DNA from: Sindora glabra
Taxonomy: Eukaryota > Streptophyta > Magnoliopsida > Fabales > Fabaceae
Assembly (NCBI GenBank): GCA_020226215.1
Contig: CM035228.1
Span: forward strand, 61,663,989 to 61,727,988
Length of the DNA: 64,000 nt
Direction of reading: 5' to 3'
Below, one piece after another: positions 11,812 to 24,800 of the stretch. The notes beneath the pieces are model-generated. The model was not told where the DNA came from, did not search any database, and saw only the letters and a program-made list of their open reading frames with translations. The first letter of the stretch is position 1, and each line of letters opens with the position of its first letter. Made by a program: the position numbers and the translations under genes.

Positions 11812-13075
11812 TAGTCCTTGTCTATAATCCTCCTCTAAAGTTCGTGCATCATGGTCCCCATGATCATCTGTTAACCCTTGAAGTAGTTCACGATCCACTT
11901 CCTCCATCAAACGCTCATCAGGATCAATATCCAATAGAAAGTTATGTAATATACAACATGCAACCACAATGTCGGACATAGTCTCGAAGGAATAATACGG
12001 CTCTATGCTGCTAGCTATAATTGGAAATATTTTTTTCACAACCCTAAATATTTTTCAATGACCATTCTCAATGAAACGTATCAATGATTGAAAATTTCCT
12101 TTGCATTCTGGAGATCATGCATTGAGCACTCCTTTAAGTGGTAACATACACCTCTATATGGTGTTAGCAAACCACCTTTCAATGGATATTTGCATCTCCC
12201 AAGTAATATTTACCTAGCAAACAGAAAACTTATATGAATACATGCTATATAGCATACTTACTATGTAATTTATGAGTTGCATTTTTTACCACTGACTTTG
12301 GTGCTTGATTAAATCATAATATTTACTTACCTCTAGGAATTTTAAGTTTGTCTTCCCTCTTGGTTAAGGCATGCTTTAGAATCCTAGAGTCAGATGTAGT
12401 TCCTTTCCAACCAACTAATATATAAGTGAACTTCATATCAAATGTGCAATTAGCCAACACATTTTGGGTCAGGAAGTCCTTCCTTCTTCGAAAGTGAGGG
12501 ACATCTCTATTTGAAACTTTCACATGTACATGTGTTTCATCTATAGCTCTAACATAATCCTGTATTTTAATTATTCTAACAATTATCATGCGAAAGTGAC
12601 TAAAACTCTTGAACAATTAATATACATCTGGCAACTACATCTAATGGATTGTTGTCTTACCCTAAAGTAAGGAAAGAATCTTAAACTGTTAAGTATTTGT
12701 GGTGGAACTTCTGAACCTAAAGGTTACACCAAGTACTCATTCTCCAATGATATAACAGTGCATAAAATGTTATGAAAATGCCAATTGATTGTCTCCCTCG
12801 ATTAGTAAAAAAAAGAATGATACAATTCTATTCTTGACATTGTGTGATAAAATGTGCAAAAATTTAGTAACTTACTCTTCTACCGTAGCATGTACAGAAT
12901 CCCTCACCCTACCAGTTCCTTTCAATTTCTCGCACAATAAGAGGAAAGCATGAGGACTCAAACGTATTAGATCATGACATTTATTAGTTGTCAACAAATT
13001 ATGCATTAATTGATCTCACATTTGATCTTTCTACCTCTCCCACACATGATTAGGTGTATGAGCAAGTGTTGCTTG
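11767..13075 (-). pseudogene. PIF/Harbinger transposase (HARBI1/ALP1-like, DDE_4), broken
   Basis: Reading 13075 down to 11767, segments match the HARBI1-like nuclease family in order. They are a helical N-terminal part (LIRLSPHAFLLLCEKLKGTG, then RVRDSVHATVEE), HILSHNVKNR, PLGSEVPPQILNS, the first catalytic Asp in RAIDETHVHVKVS, then RRRKDFLTQNVLANC, and the second Asp in TTSDSRILKHAL. A probable 90-100 nt GT-AG intron starts near 12331. Then come KYYLGDA, PYRGV, the third acidic residue in a diverged VIEKYLG, KKIFPIIASS, ACCILHNFLLDIDPDE and LRDSIATQIWNDY-stop. Stops and frame changes between about 12040 and 12230 and between 12640 and 12850 make it non-functional. The longest intact pieces are 12323-12616 and 11767-12039. 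Confidence 0.9.
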
Positions 13076-14235
13076 CACAGTGAACAAATACATAGCATGC
13101 ACAATGATACATGCAAGTTGCACAACACATATTCACTATTGCATTTACCATTCTTTTATCACGTCAAAGTTAATCAATTATTTTAATTCCATTAGCTCAT
13201 CAAATACATTGTTATTTTAACTTTCCATTACTAATCCTGCAATGGGCATAAAATAGTCAATTCACATAGAGCCAGATATTTTTAGGATGGATATCAAAGC
13301 ATAGAGGAGGTGCCATTTTTAACATCACTTCAATGGTTAATAACTCTAAAATAAAGTAAGAATAACTCTTTCCCAAACAATAAGACAAATATTAGTTGCA
13401 ATGCTTTCCTAATATATGAACACCACACAGTTCTATATGATATTGCACCAACCAAACAAATGTTAATTGATATAGACATAACATGAGCTTACAATATGCT
13501 AATCAAGTACCTGAAGGTAAATTTCTACAACTAGCAACAAATGTAATATGGTTGGTGGTAAGATAACCTACAGCAATAGAAGAAAAAGACAAACATAAGC
13601 CACCCACCATTGAAAACACAAGGTTACCATTAAATCTAAAACTAAGTAGCTCATTATTAATGTTTTATAGAATTATACCAAAGCATACCTATATGTATAT
13701 AAATTATTGACATCGAAATCTAAATAAATAAGAATGATGAGTAAAGCTTGCTATCCTTACAAATACTCAATATTGTGTTTCCTAATTGTAAAGAATAAGA
13801 TATTAGGATACCATTTAAAAATTAAAACAATTCCTATATATATATTTATTCTTCTTTTAAAACAAATCACATATATTTTCTACGAATGATTTAAAAAACC
13901 TACTAAATTTTTTTTTCCAAATTTATTATAATACACTTAGTTTTTAGTTCAAATATATGTAGATTCTAAAATTTCAAATTATTATTATAACTGTCCAAAA
14001 TTAAGTAACTCAATTCTAGTTAAATCATTCATACAATATATATAAATAATTTATGTAAATATATTTATATATATAAATATTTTTTTTTAAATTAAAAAAA
14101 ATCATAGGAACCAAGTTTGTGTGACCCAACCAAATTAGGTCGGACTGGAACTTGGTTCAATTCCATGCTCAAACCTGGTAGCGGGTCACCTAGACTTGCA
14201 AGTCCCAAGCTGGGTAAACGACTGGCACCCCTACA
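13076..14235. other. AT-rich non-coding stretch ending in a MITE-like terminus
   Basis: 13076-14100 has no coding signal. 14120-14235 is less AT-rich and reads like the family of plant repeats whose ends contain ...CTGGCACCCCTA. No partner terminus was found, so the element type is unresolved. Part of this stretch may be the upstream end of the Harbinger element. Confidence 0.4.
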
Positions 14236-14539
14236 GATCAAACCAGTAGCAGGGTGGAAAAGGCAAGCTCAATTGCTCTACAGCTGCTACTAGCATCGAC
14301 GTGACCCAACGGCCACCACCCAAGGTAGCATCGACACCTGTGCATGGAGCCATCACCCAGTCCGGCAACAACACACAGTAGCATAAGAGAAAATAGAGGA
14401 CAACAGTAGAAGGAACTCATCGGAGCAGTCGTCGTTGGCTTATGCAAACCGGAGTCTAAACAATAGTGCTTCTCCTATTAGAAACAGCTCTCCCCTTTTC
14501 TGTAGTTGTTGTTCGAGTAAGCCTGGCAAATTTTTCCTC

Positions 14540-14702
14540 GCTTCTCCTCATAATTGAGGAGAAAATTTTTCGATGGGACCCACGCCACTTTTTCAAAAAA
14601 AATTTCTATTCTACTATTATTTCTCCAGCAGCCAAACAAAGGAAAATAGTAAATTTTACCCCATTTTCTCCCTACTTTTCTATGGAACCAAATACACCAT
14701 TA
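14540..14702. mobile_element. right end of a Tourist-like element (partial)
   Basis: The sequence ends GGAACCAAATACACCA followed by TTA (14700-14702). Read on the minus strand this is TGGTGTATTTGGTTCC, close to Tourist/Harbinger MITE termini, with the expected TTA target. A matching left end was not found, so this could be a truncated MITE or the outer end of the Harbinger element to its left. Confidence 0.4.
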
Positions 14703-14743
14703 GGGTAAGGTAGTACTATGGAGGCCTTCACTTTGAAAGAGAT

Positions 14744-14920
14744 TTATGCTTTGTTTGGATGAAGGTGAAAATGAAGGAAGAGAAAATGGAAGGAAAAGTA
14801 ATTGGAGGTGGAAGAGTTTTCACCTAGGTTGTTTGGAATGAGTGAAAATAAAGAAGAGAGGAAATAAGAGTAAAATTAATTTCTTTTATTTGGAATGGGT
14901 GAAAATTTAGAAGGAGAACG
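14744..14920 (+). repeat. three diverged tandem copies of a TTTGG-GTGAAAA motif
   Basis: Related segments of type TGTTTGGATGAAGGTGAAAA begin near 14752, 14829 and 14889. Each is followed by a purine-rich GAAGAGAGGAAA-like stretch. The first is preceded by TTA. It resembles a repeated MITE terminus; its origin is uncertain. Confidence 0.5.
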
Positions 14921-15700
14921 TGATTGAGTTAAATTATTATAATACACTTATAATATATTATTAGTTTTTGTTATAATATTAATTTAACAAATTCAATTGA
15001 AAGATTTATAATACATTGATAAAATGCTATACATTTGATAATATGTAATTTTTTTACATAATAATAATAATTTTTATTTTCTCATCTACCTCTAATATTA
15101 ATATCACATATTGTTAGATTCAAATATTTTCAAATATTAATATTTTAATGACGTACATTTGCTTATCATATTCTAACTTGTAAAGTCTGATAAATGTGAA
15201 AATTCATTATTTTATATTTCTTTCAATTTTTTATCATATTTTAAATAATTTTTTATTTTTTATTTTAGATCTTTATTAAAATATTAAATATATTTTCTAA
15301 TTTTATTTTAATTAATAAATATTTTATTATTTTATATTTTCAATCCATCTACATTTATTCCATCATATTTTTTTATTTTTAATTATTTTAAATTTTATAT
15401 ATAAAGAATAATTTTATATTTTAAATTTTTTTTAAAGGAGAAACACATAGGGCTTCATTTCATATTAAAAATAGGTGAGTTAATATGTTTTTAATATATA
15501 ATTAATTAAAAAATAATTTTAAATTTGCAATCACTCACTTCCTTGATTAAAAATAAATGATATTCTTCAAGGTAATTTAGACCAAAAAATTAAAATAATT
15601 TATTAAAATGAATTTAATTTACCTAAAATATCATTATTATTTACTCCTTTAGTAATACAATTATTATATTTTATTTTATTTTATTTTTTGTGTGAATTAT
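14921..15700. other. very AT-rich non-coding stretch
   Basis: Long runs of A/T with no coding potential and no repeat structure that I can define. Confidence 0.6.
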
Positions 15701-17216
15701 AACTTAAATATAATAATTATTCCTGAAATAGCTTTGTTACTCCTAAAATGTCCATAATCGAATACTATTATAACAAGGGATAACAATAATATATTGAAAC
15801 TATTATGTATAGGTGAGTGATGATTATGAATTATGGATATATGATATCAAGTCAATACATAGGTATATTATTAGTGAATAGATGTATTGGACTGACCCAC
15901 TATGAGAATACTGCATGGATAAACATGCATTATTAGTTATTTTCATATGACTAACAATGCACGTAGTCCTTTAACTTGAAGTTACTACGGTTCCCTACAT
16001 GAGGGGTCACTCACTTTGATGTTATCTTATGTCACCTTTAATCGAAATGATGTGTAGGGTGTTGATTGAGTATGTCACGAATTGTGCAAAAGAAAGTGAG
16101 TGATGTAAATGAGATTTTGTTACTCCTGTATAAATAAGAGATATCCTTGGGCCCCTAAATTGAGTGAGACTTAGAAATACATGACCATATTCAAATGGAT
16201 TAATATATGATATTGATCATTTGTTTTAAGTCTACTTAGTATCAAGAAATATAAATTGAACATTGACGAGGATGATACACTCCATATCTCTAGTTCGATT
16301 TGGATATCATTACAAAAAGGATTATGATGCAAAGCGTTAATCATAGATTAAGTAGATGTTAAATCACAGATATTCTTACTACTTAAGTGACAATGATGTA
16401 TTGTTAGATACCGCTGACTGTCTATGGTCCGATAATAGGTCATTGTCAATATAGTATAAACCTACAAGGTCACACAATAGGAGTAAGAATGAGACAGAAA
16501 TTAATTAGTTTTTGGTTAGACTAAAAACTTATTAATTGAGCTTATTATTTTATATATATGTTATATGTATATATATTATCAAAGTAATAATATATATATT
16601 ATCCACGGAATATATATTTTATTATATTATTTGATGTTAAAATAATATCATATTATTACACAATTTAATATTAGATAATTACATTATGAGATAATTTATT
16701 ATTTGATAATATTTACTTATTAATATTAAAATAATATTAAAATAACTAATAGATAAGTCTTATCTCTCTTCACTCTCACCATATTAGAGATAAGGTATTA
16801 GTAGTTAAGTAGGATTAGGTTAGTTATGGTTTTCCCAGTATGACTAGGAAAGATGCATGCTTTTAGCTATATACAAAAGGCATAAAGGCATCATTATAAA
16901 TACATTAAATAAGAAAATTCATCACCCACAAAACTACAGAAAAGACCCTATAAAATCGCACTAAATCCTTCCCTCTTTGTGTGAGAAACGAATCCTAGCA
17001 GATTCGTGATGGTTGAGAAGTCACCATTTGCTTTGTTTGGATATTGTAAAGGCACCATCATCTGATTGTGCTTGTGATTTGAATCTACACTCCGAAAGAT
17101 AATCTTTTGATTCTTAATTTATGTCCTTGCAAATTGATCTAGTAAAAGGTTTCATATTACATAAATTTAGAAAATCTACCTTCCGTTACACTATATGATG
17201 TGTGTGAAACCCAACA
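15700..17216 (+). mobile_element. LTR-like sequence ending in CCCAACA (family unresolved)
   Basis: The right end reads ...GTGTGAAACCCAACA (ending 17216), typical of plant LTR 3' ends, preceded by a CTTCCG stretch often seen in U5. A likely promoter-to-leader segment lies near 16900-17000. No primer-binding site follows, so it is more likely a solo LTR than a 5' LTR. The sequence directly to its right is part of a different, minus-strand LTR, which suggests insertion into it. The left terminus and target duplication were not found, so the start is approximate. Confidence 0.45.
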
Positions 17217-17980
17217 GTACCGAAAGAAGAAAAATTGAGGTTTGATATGAAAAGAAGAGAAAAGGAGTTGTTCAAAAGCGAGCTAAAGGTGATGATTTAG
17301 CACTTCTCGCTCAACTTAAGCCCACCTCCCCTTTTAAATATCAGCCTTTAAATTAAATCAAATTCATCCTAACCTTTAGATTTTCATACTTTCTAATATT
17401 CCTCTAAAAATCCATATGTCATGCACATAATTATTAAAGAACCATTTATATAATCTTATATATAAATATATACATATATACATATACCACACTTTAATTT
17501 CTAAAATATTATTATCAATTCACAATCTCATGAATAGAAGTCATTTAACATAACTGATATCTTTTTTTTTTTTTGCATTGTTAAATTTTACATGTTTTAA
17601 TAAAATATTGTAATAAACTCATAAATTTGAAAATCCTAAAATAAACATTTCAATTTCTTATAAATAGTTTATCAAATACAAATAATAAATATTTTATACT
17701 TTAATCACTACAAATATTCTTAATTTTTACAACTTTAAAAAATAAATTTATTAAACACAATAAATTACTCCATTCCTTGTAAAAATTATTTTAATCAAAT
17801 CTTAAATCAATACTAACATAATAAAATTAACTAATTTCAAATATTATCATAAGTATCATTTCAATATTTTAGAATATTTAATATAAAAATAAATTTAAAA
17901 TTAATATTAAAAAATAAATAAATAATTATCCATAAATATCAAAATTCATAAAATTTTAAATTCTAACTTGGGATATTACA
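17217..17980 (-). mobile_element. truncated gypsy-type LTR, minus strand
   Basis: Read on the minus strand it begins at 17980 with TGTAATATCCCAAGTTAGAA, almost the same as the start of the solo LTR at 41748 (TGTAATATCCCAAGTTAAAT). It also shares a TTTATTTTAGGATT block further in. Near 17330 the minus strand has a TTTAAAAG promoter-like motif followed by a pyrimidine-rich leader. It stops at 17217, where the CCCAACA-ended sequence starts, so it is probably interrupted there. Confidence 0.65.
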
Positions 17981-19413
17981 TCAAAGCATAGTCTTAGTAC
18001 CTATTAGGATAAGGCCCTTTGGATGTATTGTTGTGACCCAAATAGGTGTTAATTAAAATTGTACTAATGGTATGTGTACCCTCAGGGTCATGCACCATTA
18101 GTACCATTTCAATGGACTTTATTTTATTTTTGAGTCTATTAATGAAACTTGCTTGTGATTATTTGCTTGATAGTTGTCCTAAAAGTTGTTTGAAGGTTTG
18201 AATCTTAGTGTTCAAACAAATGTTAATGATCAAGTGTGAGTCTATGGACTATATGGCTAAATGTTGTTTATAGGTTCATGGATTTGAAATAATTAGTTTT
18301 CGAAAAGAGATGATAGTTGAAATACGTCCTTCAAATATAACAAGTACATTATGATTAACTTTAGTAGTAAGACAAATTGCTACTTGCATAGAGGCCAAGG
18401 GTTGTACCTATGTATGATCCTATAATTGTTAGGATGGAAAGAAATTAAGTCATAAGAGCTTGTGTAACTAAAGGTGTGTATCACATGAAAGGTGAAGGAA
18501 TGAAGATAAAATGTTGTAACAACATAGCTTTACAATACTATTTATGCCAAAGCCATGGTTATAGTAGCAAATGTTGCAACAGTGTCAAGAAATTATAATA
18601 GACTATCAATAACCTATAACTTTGTTTGAAACAATTGAAGTGTATGCCTTTTTTCACTTTATGTATAAGTTAGGACAATATCTAATTATAATGTTATTAA
18701 GCAAGGAATGAAGGTAAATTTAAGGTTTGTTTAGGAAGGAAGAGGCATATTAAGTAGAAAAGTTACTTTAAGTGCACACATGACCTTCTTCTTTCCTTTG
18801 TTATTGAGGGTTACCCAATACATAACTTACTTATTGGTAATCCCCTAAATGACAGTGGAAGAAGAATAAAGAATTGGTGGAATAAGTGAGTAGTTTTCAA
18901 CTTAGTAAGGATACAATAATGGTAAGAGCTTGAGATAATAAAGATAAAGGAAAATAAGTGATATGATTAATGATGTTAAAGGAGTGTAAAAGAGTCATTT
19001 AAAGATTACTTAAAGAATAAGGATACCATGGAGTATACACAGAAAAAAGAAAAGGAATAGGATCTTTAAATTTTAAGGAACCCGATTTGCTAGCCTAAGT
19101 AATAGTAAATAGGAATGTTATCTTGTATCCTAGCTCTATTACTGTGCTTGAATATAAACTAGTGGTCTTGCCTTTTTTGTGAAAACTACAATATCTAGAA
19201 GGTTTCTTCTTCCTTGAATGCCATTTAACTTCATGTTAAATTTGCATAAGAAGTGTTTGTTAGTCTTCTTTAAGGATCTTGCAATTTTTAAGGCCATCAA
19301 AGGGCTAGTAATTGGCCACTATAAGTAGAACAGTTAATTATTCGATACTAGATAGCAGGGTTTGGGAAATTGGTGAATAAGTGGTTGTTAAGGTAAGAAT
19401 GACTAGTAATTAC
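17981..19413. other. degenerate repeat-like flank of the gypsy element
   Basis: No intact ORF and no recognisable domain. It lies between the minus-strand LTR start and the gypsy insertion. By position it could be part of an older element whose other half starts at 28303. Confidence 0.4.
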
Positions 19414-20583
19414 TATAATAACCTTGCTATTAATAGGTAACTTAGATATGTTATAGTATAGTAGATGTGTAGATAAATTTATTTATCATGAACTTATCTT
19501 GTAACTATTGTCATTTTATAACCTATTAAAAACCTTAATATATTTTTGTTCTATTCAGCTTATATTAATGATAAGCAAAGTCATCTAGAATTTTCTAAAG
19601 TTTTTTTGAGTTTAGTGCATTTTATTAAGGGCTATATAAAATATATATTATTTAAAAAAGAAATATCTTGATAGTAGTTAATTTGATATTTATTTATCTA
19701 AATATGATTTTTAATGAATTTGTGAATATTTTTAAGCAGCCTTTTAGTAAGGTGGAATTTGACAAATCTACTAAAATATAAAATTTTGAATAAGAACCTA
19801 ATATCTAAACTCTAATTCTTTGGAGTTTTCATTTTTTTGATATTTTATTTGAATTCAAATAAGGTTATTTCCTTCCTTATGTTTATATCTTAAGTAATAG
19901 AAATTAAAATATAAATTAAAGATAAATAAGGACATTTACTTAAATGACATAAATGGAAATAAGGAGTAAGAGTAACCCAAACCTAGAATAGCTTGAGTTA
20001 AGAATAAGTTATCCTATTACCCAAACACATCTTTTTTTTTCCCTTTATATCTCCAATAGATTTGGCATGTAAAGGTAGAACAAAATGCCAACCTTTACCA
20101 TGAGCTCTCTCACCTTCTCCTTTCCTTTTAACTCAAATCCAGCTAGAATTAATTAACAATTTTTGCATTTTCATGTGATTTCTATCCCTTTACTATTGAT
20201 TTTTGCTAAAATGCCACCAATTTTAGTGTTTTGCTAGTTAGAGCACTCATGAATAGCTTAGTAATAAACTTATGTTTGACCCACTTTGAAATCTTTAATT
20301 CTTTATTCTAGAAAGGTGATCTTAAGATTTATGCTCTTGAATGGAAATTAAATTAGCTTAATTTTGATGATAGGTAGTGATAACTTAATGTTTACCATGA
20401 TAAGGCTTATGTTTTGATTTAAGGAGTTTTTGATATAAGGATAAATATTAGAAGTTTAGTGAATATATAAGTTAATTGATGATTTGAATGTTATTTAATG
20501 CTTATAGAAGGTTTAACAAGCTTTGATCATTCATGAAGCATTATGGAGTCAAACCTAAGAGAAGCCACTGTTGTTATGAGTAG

Positions 20584-20651
<68 letters not shown>

Positions 20652-21850
20652 GTATATATTAAAGCTCTAGGTACTCCTAGGATAAGTACTTTGAAAGCCT
20701 TCCTTTGAACTATAGTTATAAAATTAATGCTGGAGTTATTATACAATGATTTAAATGATTTATGTGAGTTATTTTATTAAAAATGAAGTGTTTATAGAAT
20801 GTTTTTGTTAAAAATATTGAATGGTTATGATTTGTCAATGATGAAATAGGTTAGGTCTTATAAATGTGGAATGAAGGATATGTTTGAAAATGAAAATGAT
20901 GAGGACAAGGTTAAAACCTTGATGAATCGCAAATGGATGGTGCATGGATGAAATTTATATGGATTATAAACTAATAAAATTTATATGGGATTAAAAAACA
21001 CTGTAATAATAGTTATGTTAATTGAAATTATTTACTAAAAGGATTTTCTTTAATTTAACTATTTTCTATAAATGCTTTTTCTAATACTATTCTTCTATAA
21101 CTTATCTTTAAGAGGAAACTAGTTGGAAATAGCCTATAAAGCACTTAGGATACTCGATATCACCTTAGGAACATGTTATGATACTCCTAAAGTTGAAGAT
21201 ATAGTGAATGTCACTTTGGGGACATGCTATGGTACGCTTAGATTTACGAGAATGTTAGTGTCACACTAGGGATAGGCTATGATATGCTTAAATGTGATGA
21301 GATGGTTAGTTACCTTATGAGTTGTATGCTTAGTAAACTAGAAACCTCCCATTTAATATTTATTTCAACATATTTTTAACTATTATGATTTCATTTTTCA
21401 TTTATGTTCAAGATTCCTTATGAAATTATATTGTGTCATTTTTCATTTAATTGTTTTTAGTTACTTGTTTAGAAATTCATCCATTTATTTTTATTCTGTC
21501 ATAATTTGAAAATTTTGATATTTCTAATGTAAATTGTGGATTCTTGATTACTTTGAATTGATGCTAACCTTAGCTTGTCCTATTTTCATCAGGGAGCATA
21601 TTATCTTCTCACTAAATAGATAACTTACTATTTGTTTTCTATGTTTTTTAAATAAAAGTGAAGTTTTGGGTTTATCATCCTTAGCACTATAGATAAAGAA
21701 ATGTTATTTAGTAGTGAGTCACACACATTGTTCATGTAGGCCAATGGGTTTAAATTTATTGCTTCTAAATTAAATGTTAATCTCTTAGAACTGTTCTAAA
21801 CCTATAAGCAAGATCTAACTTCCATTATATCTTAACTTGTGTCCTAAAAT
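19414..21850 (+). repeat. 5' LTR of the gypsy element (3' end deleted)
   Basis: Aligns by eye along its length with 25457-28000, for example ATAACTTAGATATGTTATGG versus GTAACTTAGATATGTTATAG near the starts. The initial TG is mutated to TA (TATAATAACC). Similarity stops after GTCCTAAA near 21850, so the last ~300 bp present in the 3' copy are missing. It contains the (TA)n tract at 20587-20648. Confidence 0.82.
20587..20648. repeat. (TA)n microsatellite in the 5' LTR
   Basis: About 31 TA dinucleotides. The matching position of the 3' LTR (about 26794-26828) holds only a short interrupted TATA/CATA tract followed by the same ATTAAAGCTCTA sequence, so this tract expanded after insertion. Confidence 0.95.
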
Positions 21851-21859
21851 CAATACATG

Positions 21860-24800
21860 TAGATTTACTTTTAGCACCAATAGTGGCTTAACCTATGACA
21901 CAAGTTCCAACTCAAATTAGTAAAGGTAGTTTGGGTAAAGGATTAAGAGATAAAACTTAAAGCTAACCAGGTAGAGGTCAAGCACTTGTCCTTATTCTAT
22001 CCCATAGGATACTTGAGTTTCTAATGCCATATGACAAACGTACTTCCAATTTGTTCTTATGATGCATATATGTTATTTGACCCTAGATCTAAGTATTCCT
22101 ATGTATCCTTTTTTTTACTACTTAATTTGGTAGAGATATAGTTTTGTTAAACCAGTCTTTCTTTGTTGCTACACTTATTGAGGAGCCTATAATTGTTGAA
22201 TATGTACATAAGTCTTGTGAAGTAGTAATGATTGGTAATAAGACTATGGTTAATTTAATTGTATTAGATATAATGGACTTTGATGTGATGTTAAGCGTGG
22301 ACTACCTTTCATGCCATTCTTAATTGCCTCTTGAAGGTAGTTAAGTTTGATTCTTTAGGAGAGTCATCCTTTTTAGTCTTAGGCAATTGGAGTTTGGCAC
22401 CATACGATCTTATTTCTACATTAGGTGTAAGGAAATTGTTAAAAAAGGGTTGTCAAAGTTTTTTAGCAATGGTTAGATATGTTAAGTCACAAGAGGTAAG
22501 TTTTAAGGAAGTTCCAATTGTGAAGGAGTTTAGTGATAGTTTTCCAGAGAGTTTACCTAGTTTACCTTTAAAAAAAGAAATTAAGTTTTGCATTAACTTA
22601 GTTTTGAGGATGTAACCTATATCTATTCCTCTATATCATATGGCACTAGTAGAATTGAATAAATTAAAAGATTAGCTTAAGGATTTGTTGGACAAAAGTT
22701 TTATCCATCCAAGCATTTCTCCTTGGGTTGCTCATGTAGTTTTTGTTAAGAAGAATGATGGTTTATTATAGTTGTATATCAACTATAAATAAATGAATAA
22801 GGTAACTACAAGGAACAAATACCTTTTACCTTATATAAATGATTTATTTAGTTAACTTTAGGGTGCACAAAGCTTTTCCAAGATAAATTTTCACTTAGGG
22901 TATCATCATTTGAGAATTAGAAAACAAAATGTTCTTAAGATTAATTTTCAAACTAATTATTAACATTATTAATTTCCAGTGATGTCATTTAATTTAACAA
23001 ATACTCCAACTGCATTCATAATTTAATAATAGAGTTTTCAAGCCTTTCCTTGATTGATTCATTATAATTTTTATAGATAGCATCTTAATTTATTCTAAAA
23101 GTAAAGAGGAGTATGAATAACACTTGAGGATTATTTTGCAAACTTTAAGAGATTAATAATTATATAGAAAGTTTTTCGAACGTGAGTTTTAGCTGGATAA
23201 TGTGACTTTCCTAGTACATGCTATCTTTAAGGATAGTATACAAGTGGACCTAAAGAAAATTGAAGCAATGTAGCATTAGCCAAGGCCAATTTCTATGATT
23301 GAGATTTATAGCCTTCTTGGCTTATTTGGTTATTATCATTGATATGTTAAGGATTTCTCGAAGATAACAGCCCCTTTAACAATGTTGACATAAAAAAATG
23401 TGAAGTTCCAATGGTTAAAAGCTTGTGAAGAGAGCTTTCAAAAGCTCAAGACTTGTTTAATTACTATTTCAGTGCTAGCTTTCCATTGTGGTAAAATGCA
23501 TACACAGTGTATTATGATGCATCAAGAGTTAGACTTGAATGTATTTTTGATGTAACATGAATGACTTATTGCTTATGCTTTAAGGAAATTTAAGAAACAT
23601 GATCACAATTACCTTATCCATGACTTGGAAATGGTAGTAGTTGTGTTTGCACCCAAGATTTGGAGATAACATGTATGGTGAAACTTGTGAGATCTATACC
23701 AACCATAAAACCCTCAAGTACAAATTTGAGCAAAGAGATTTTTACCTTAGATAAAGAGGATGGATGAAGTTGCTTAAAGACTATAACTGCATGATCTTGT
23801 ATCATCTAAGAAAGGCTAATGTAGTCATGAGTGCTTTTAGTAGGAAATCTATAGGTAGTTTAGCTCATACAATTGAAGTAAGGAGGTTATTAATTACTGA
23901 AATTCATGAGTTAGAAAAAGGTTGAGTACAATTTGAAGTTAAAGATATTGAATTATTTTTAGCACATATCTAACTTTATTTCTTTTTAGTGGATCATTTC
24001 AAAGTTAATCAAGTTAAAGATTTGTATTGTGTAAGATAATGGAAGAAGTTAGGAATGGAAAGGCTAGTGATTTCATTATTGATACTAGTGGTGTCTTTTA
24101 GTATGGAAATTGATTGTGTGTATTTAATTTAGGTAACTTAAAGAAACTTATGCTAGAGGAAGCCTATCATTTAGCTTATACCATTCATCAATTAAGGTGC
24201 ACTAAGACTTGAAACAATTGTATTGGTGGGATAGTATAAAGAAGGACTTAGTTGATTTTGTATTGCAATGCTTGGTTTGCTAATAAATAAAGGTTGTACA
24301 CAAAAGGCCTGTGAGGTTATGCTAGAATATTGAAATACCTAAGTGGAAGTAGGAATGAATTATAATAGACTTTTATGATTTGGTTGCCTCATATAACTAA
24401 GGGATTTGACTTTATTTTGGTGGTTATAGATAGATTAACTAAATTAATGTGCTTTCTTCTTATGAAGACTACTTATGGTTTTGCTCACTATGCATAAATT
24501 TATATTAATGAGATTGTTAGACTTTATAGGTTGCCCATATCTATCATATCTAATTAAGACCATAATTCATACCATGTTTTTGGAGGGCTTTTCAAGAAGC
24601 CTTAGGTATACGAGTGGATCTTAGCATATCTTTTCATCCTTAAACAAATGTGCAATTAGAAAGGAATATTCAAAATTAGGAAGACATGTTGTGAACATAT
24701 GTCTTAAACTTTGGAGGAAACTAGGATTACTACTTACCTTTGATAAAGTTCACTTACAACAATAACTACCAAGCAAGAATCCAAGTGGCTCTATTTGAAG

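Larger units (their letters stand above)
10185..13075 (-). mobile_element. degenerate PIF/Harbinger DNA transposon (coding part)
   Basis: The minus strand holds two ORF remnants in the same orientation: a DDE transposase (about 13075 to 11770) followed by a Myb/SANT-like accessory protein (about 11250 to 10185). This pair is the diagnostic gene content of PIF/Harbinger elements, in which both proteins are needed for transposition. Both carry frameshifts or stops, so the copy is not autonomous. The element must extend beyond the coding part, but no terminal inverted repeats or TAA duplications could be placed. Confidence 0.85.

Noticed and set aside
14238..14447. 69-codon minus-strand Cys-rich ORF resembling a small secreted protein
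   Set aside because: It has a hydrophobic stretch, but no clean signal-peptide layout, no conserved Cys spacing and repeat-like flanks.
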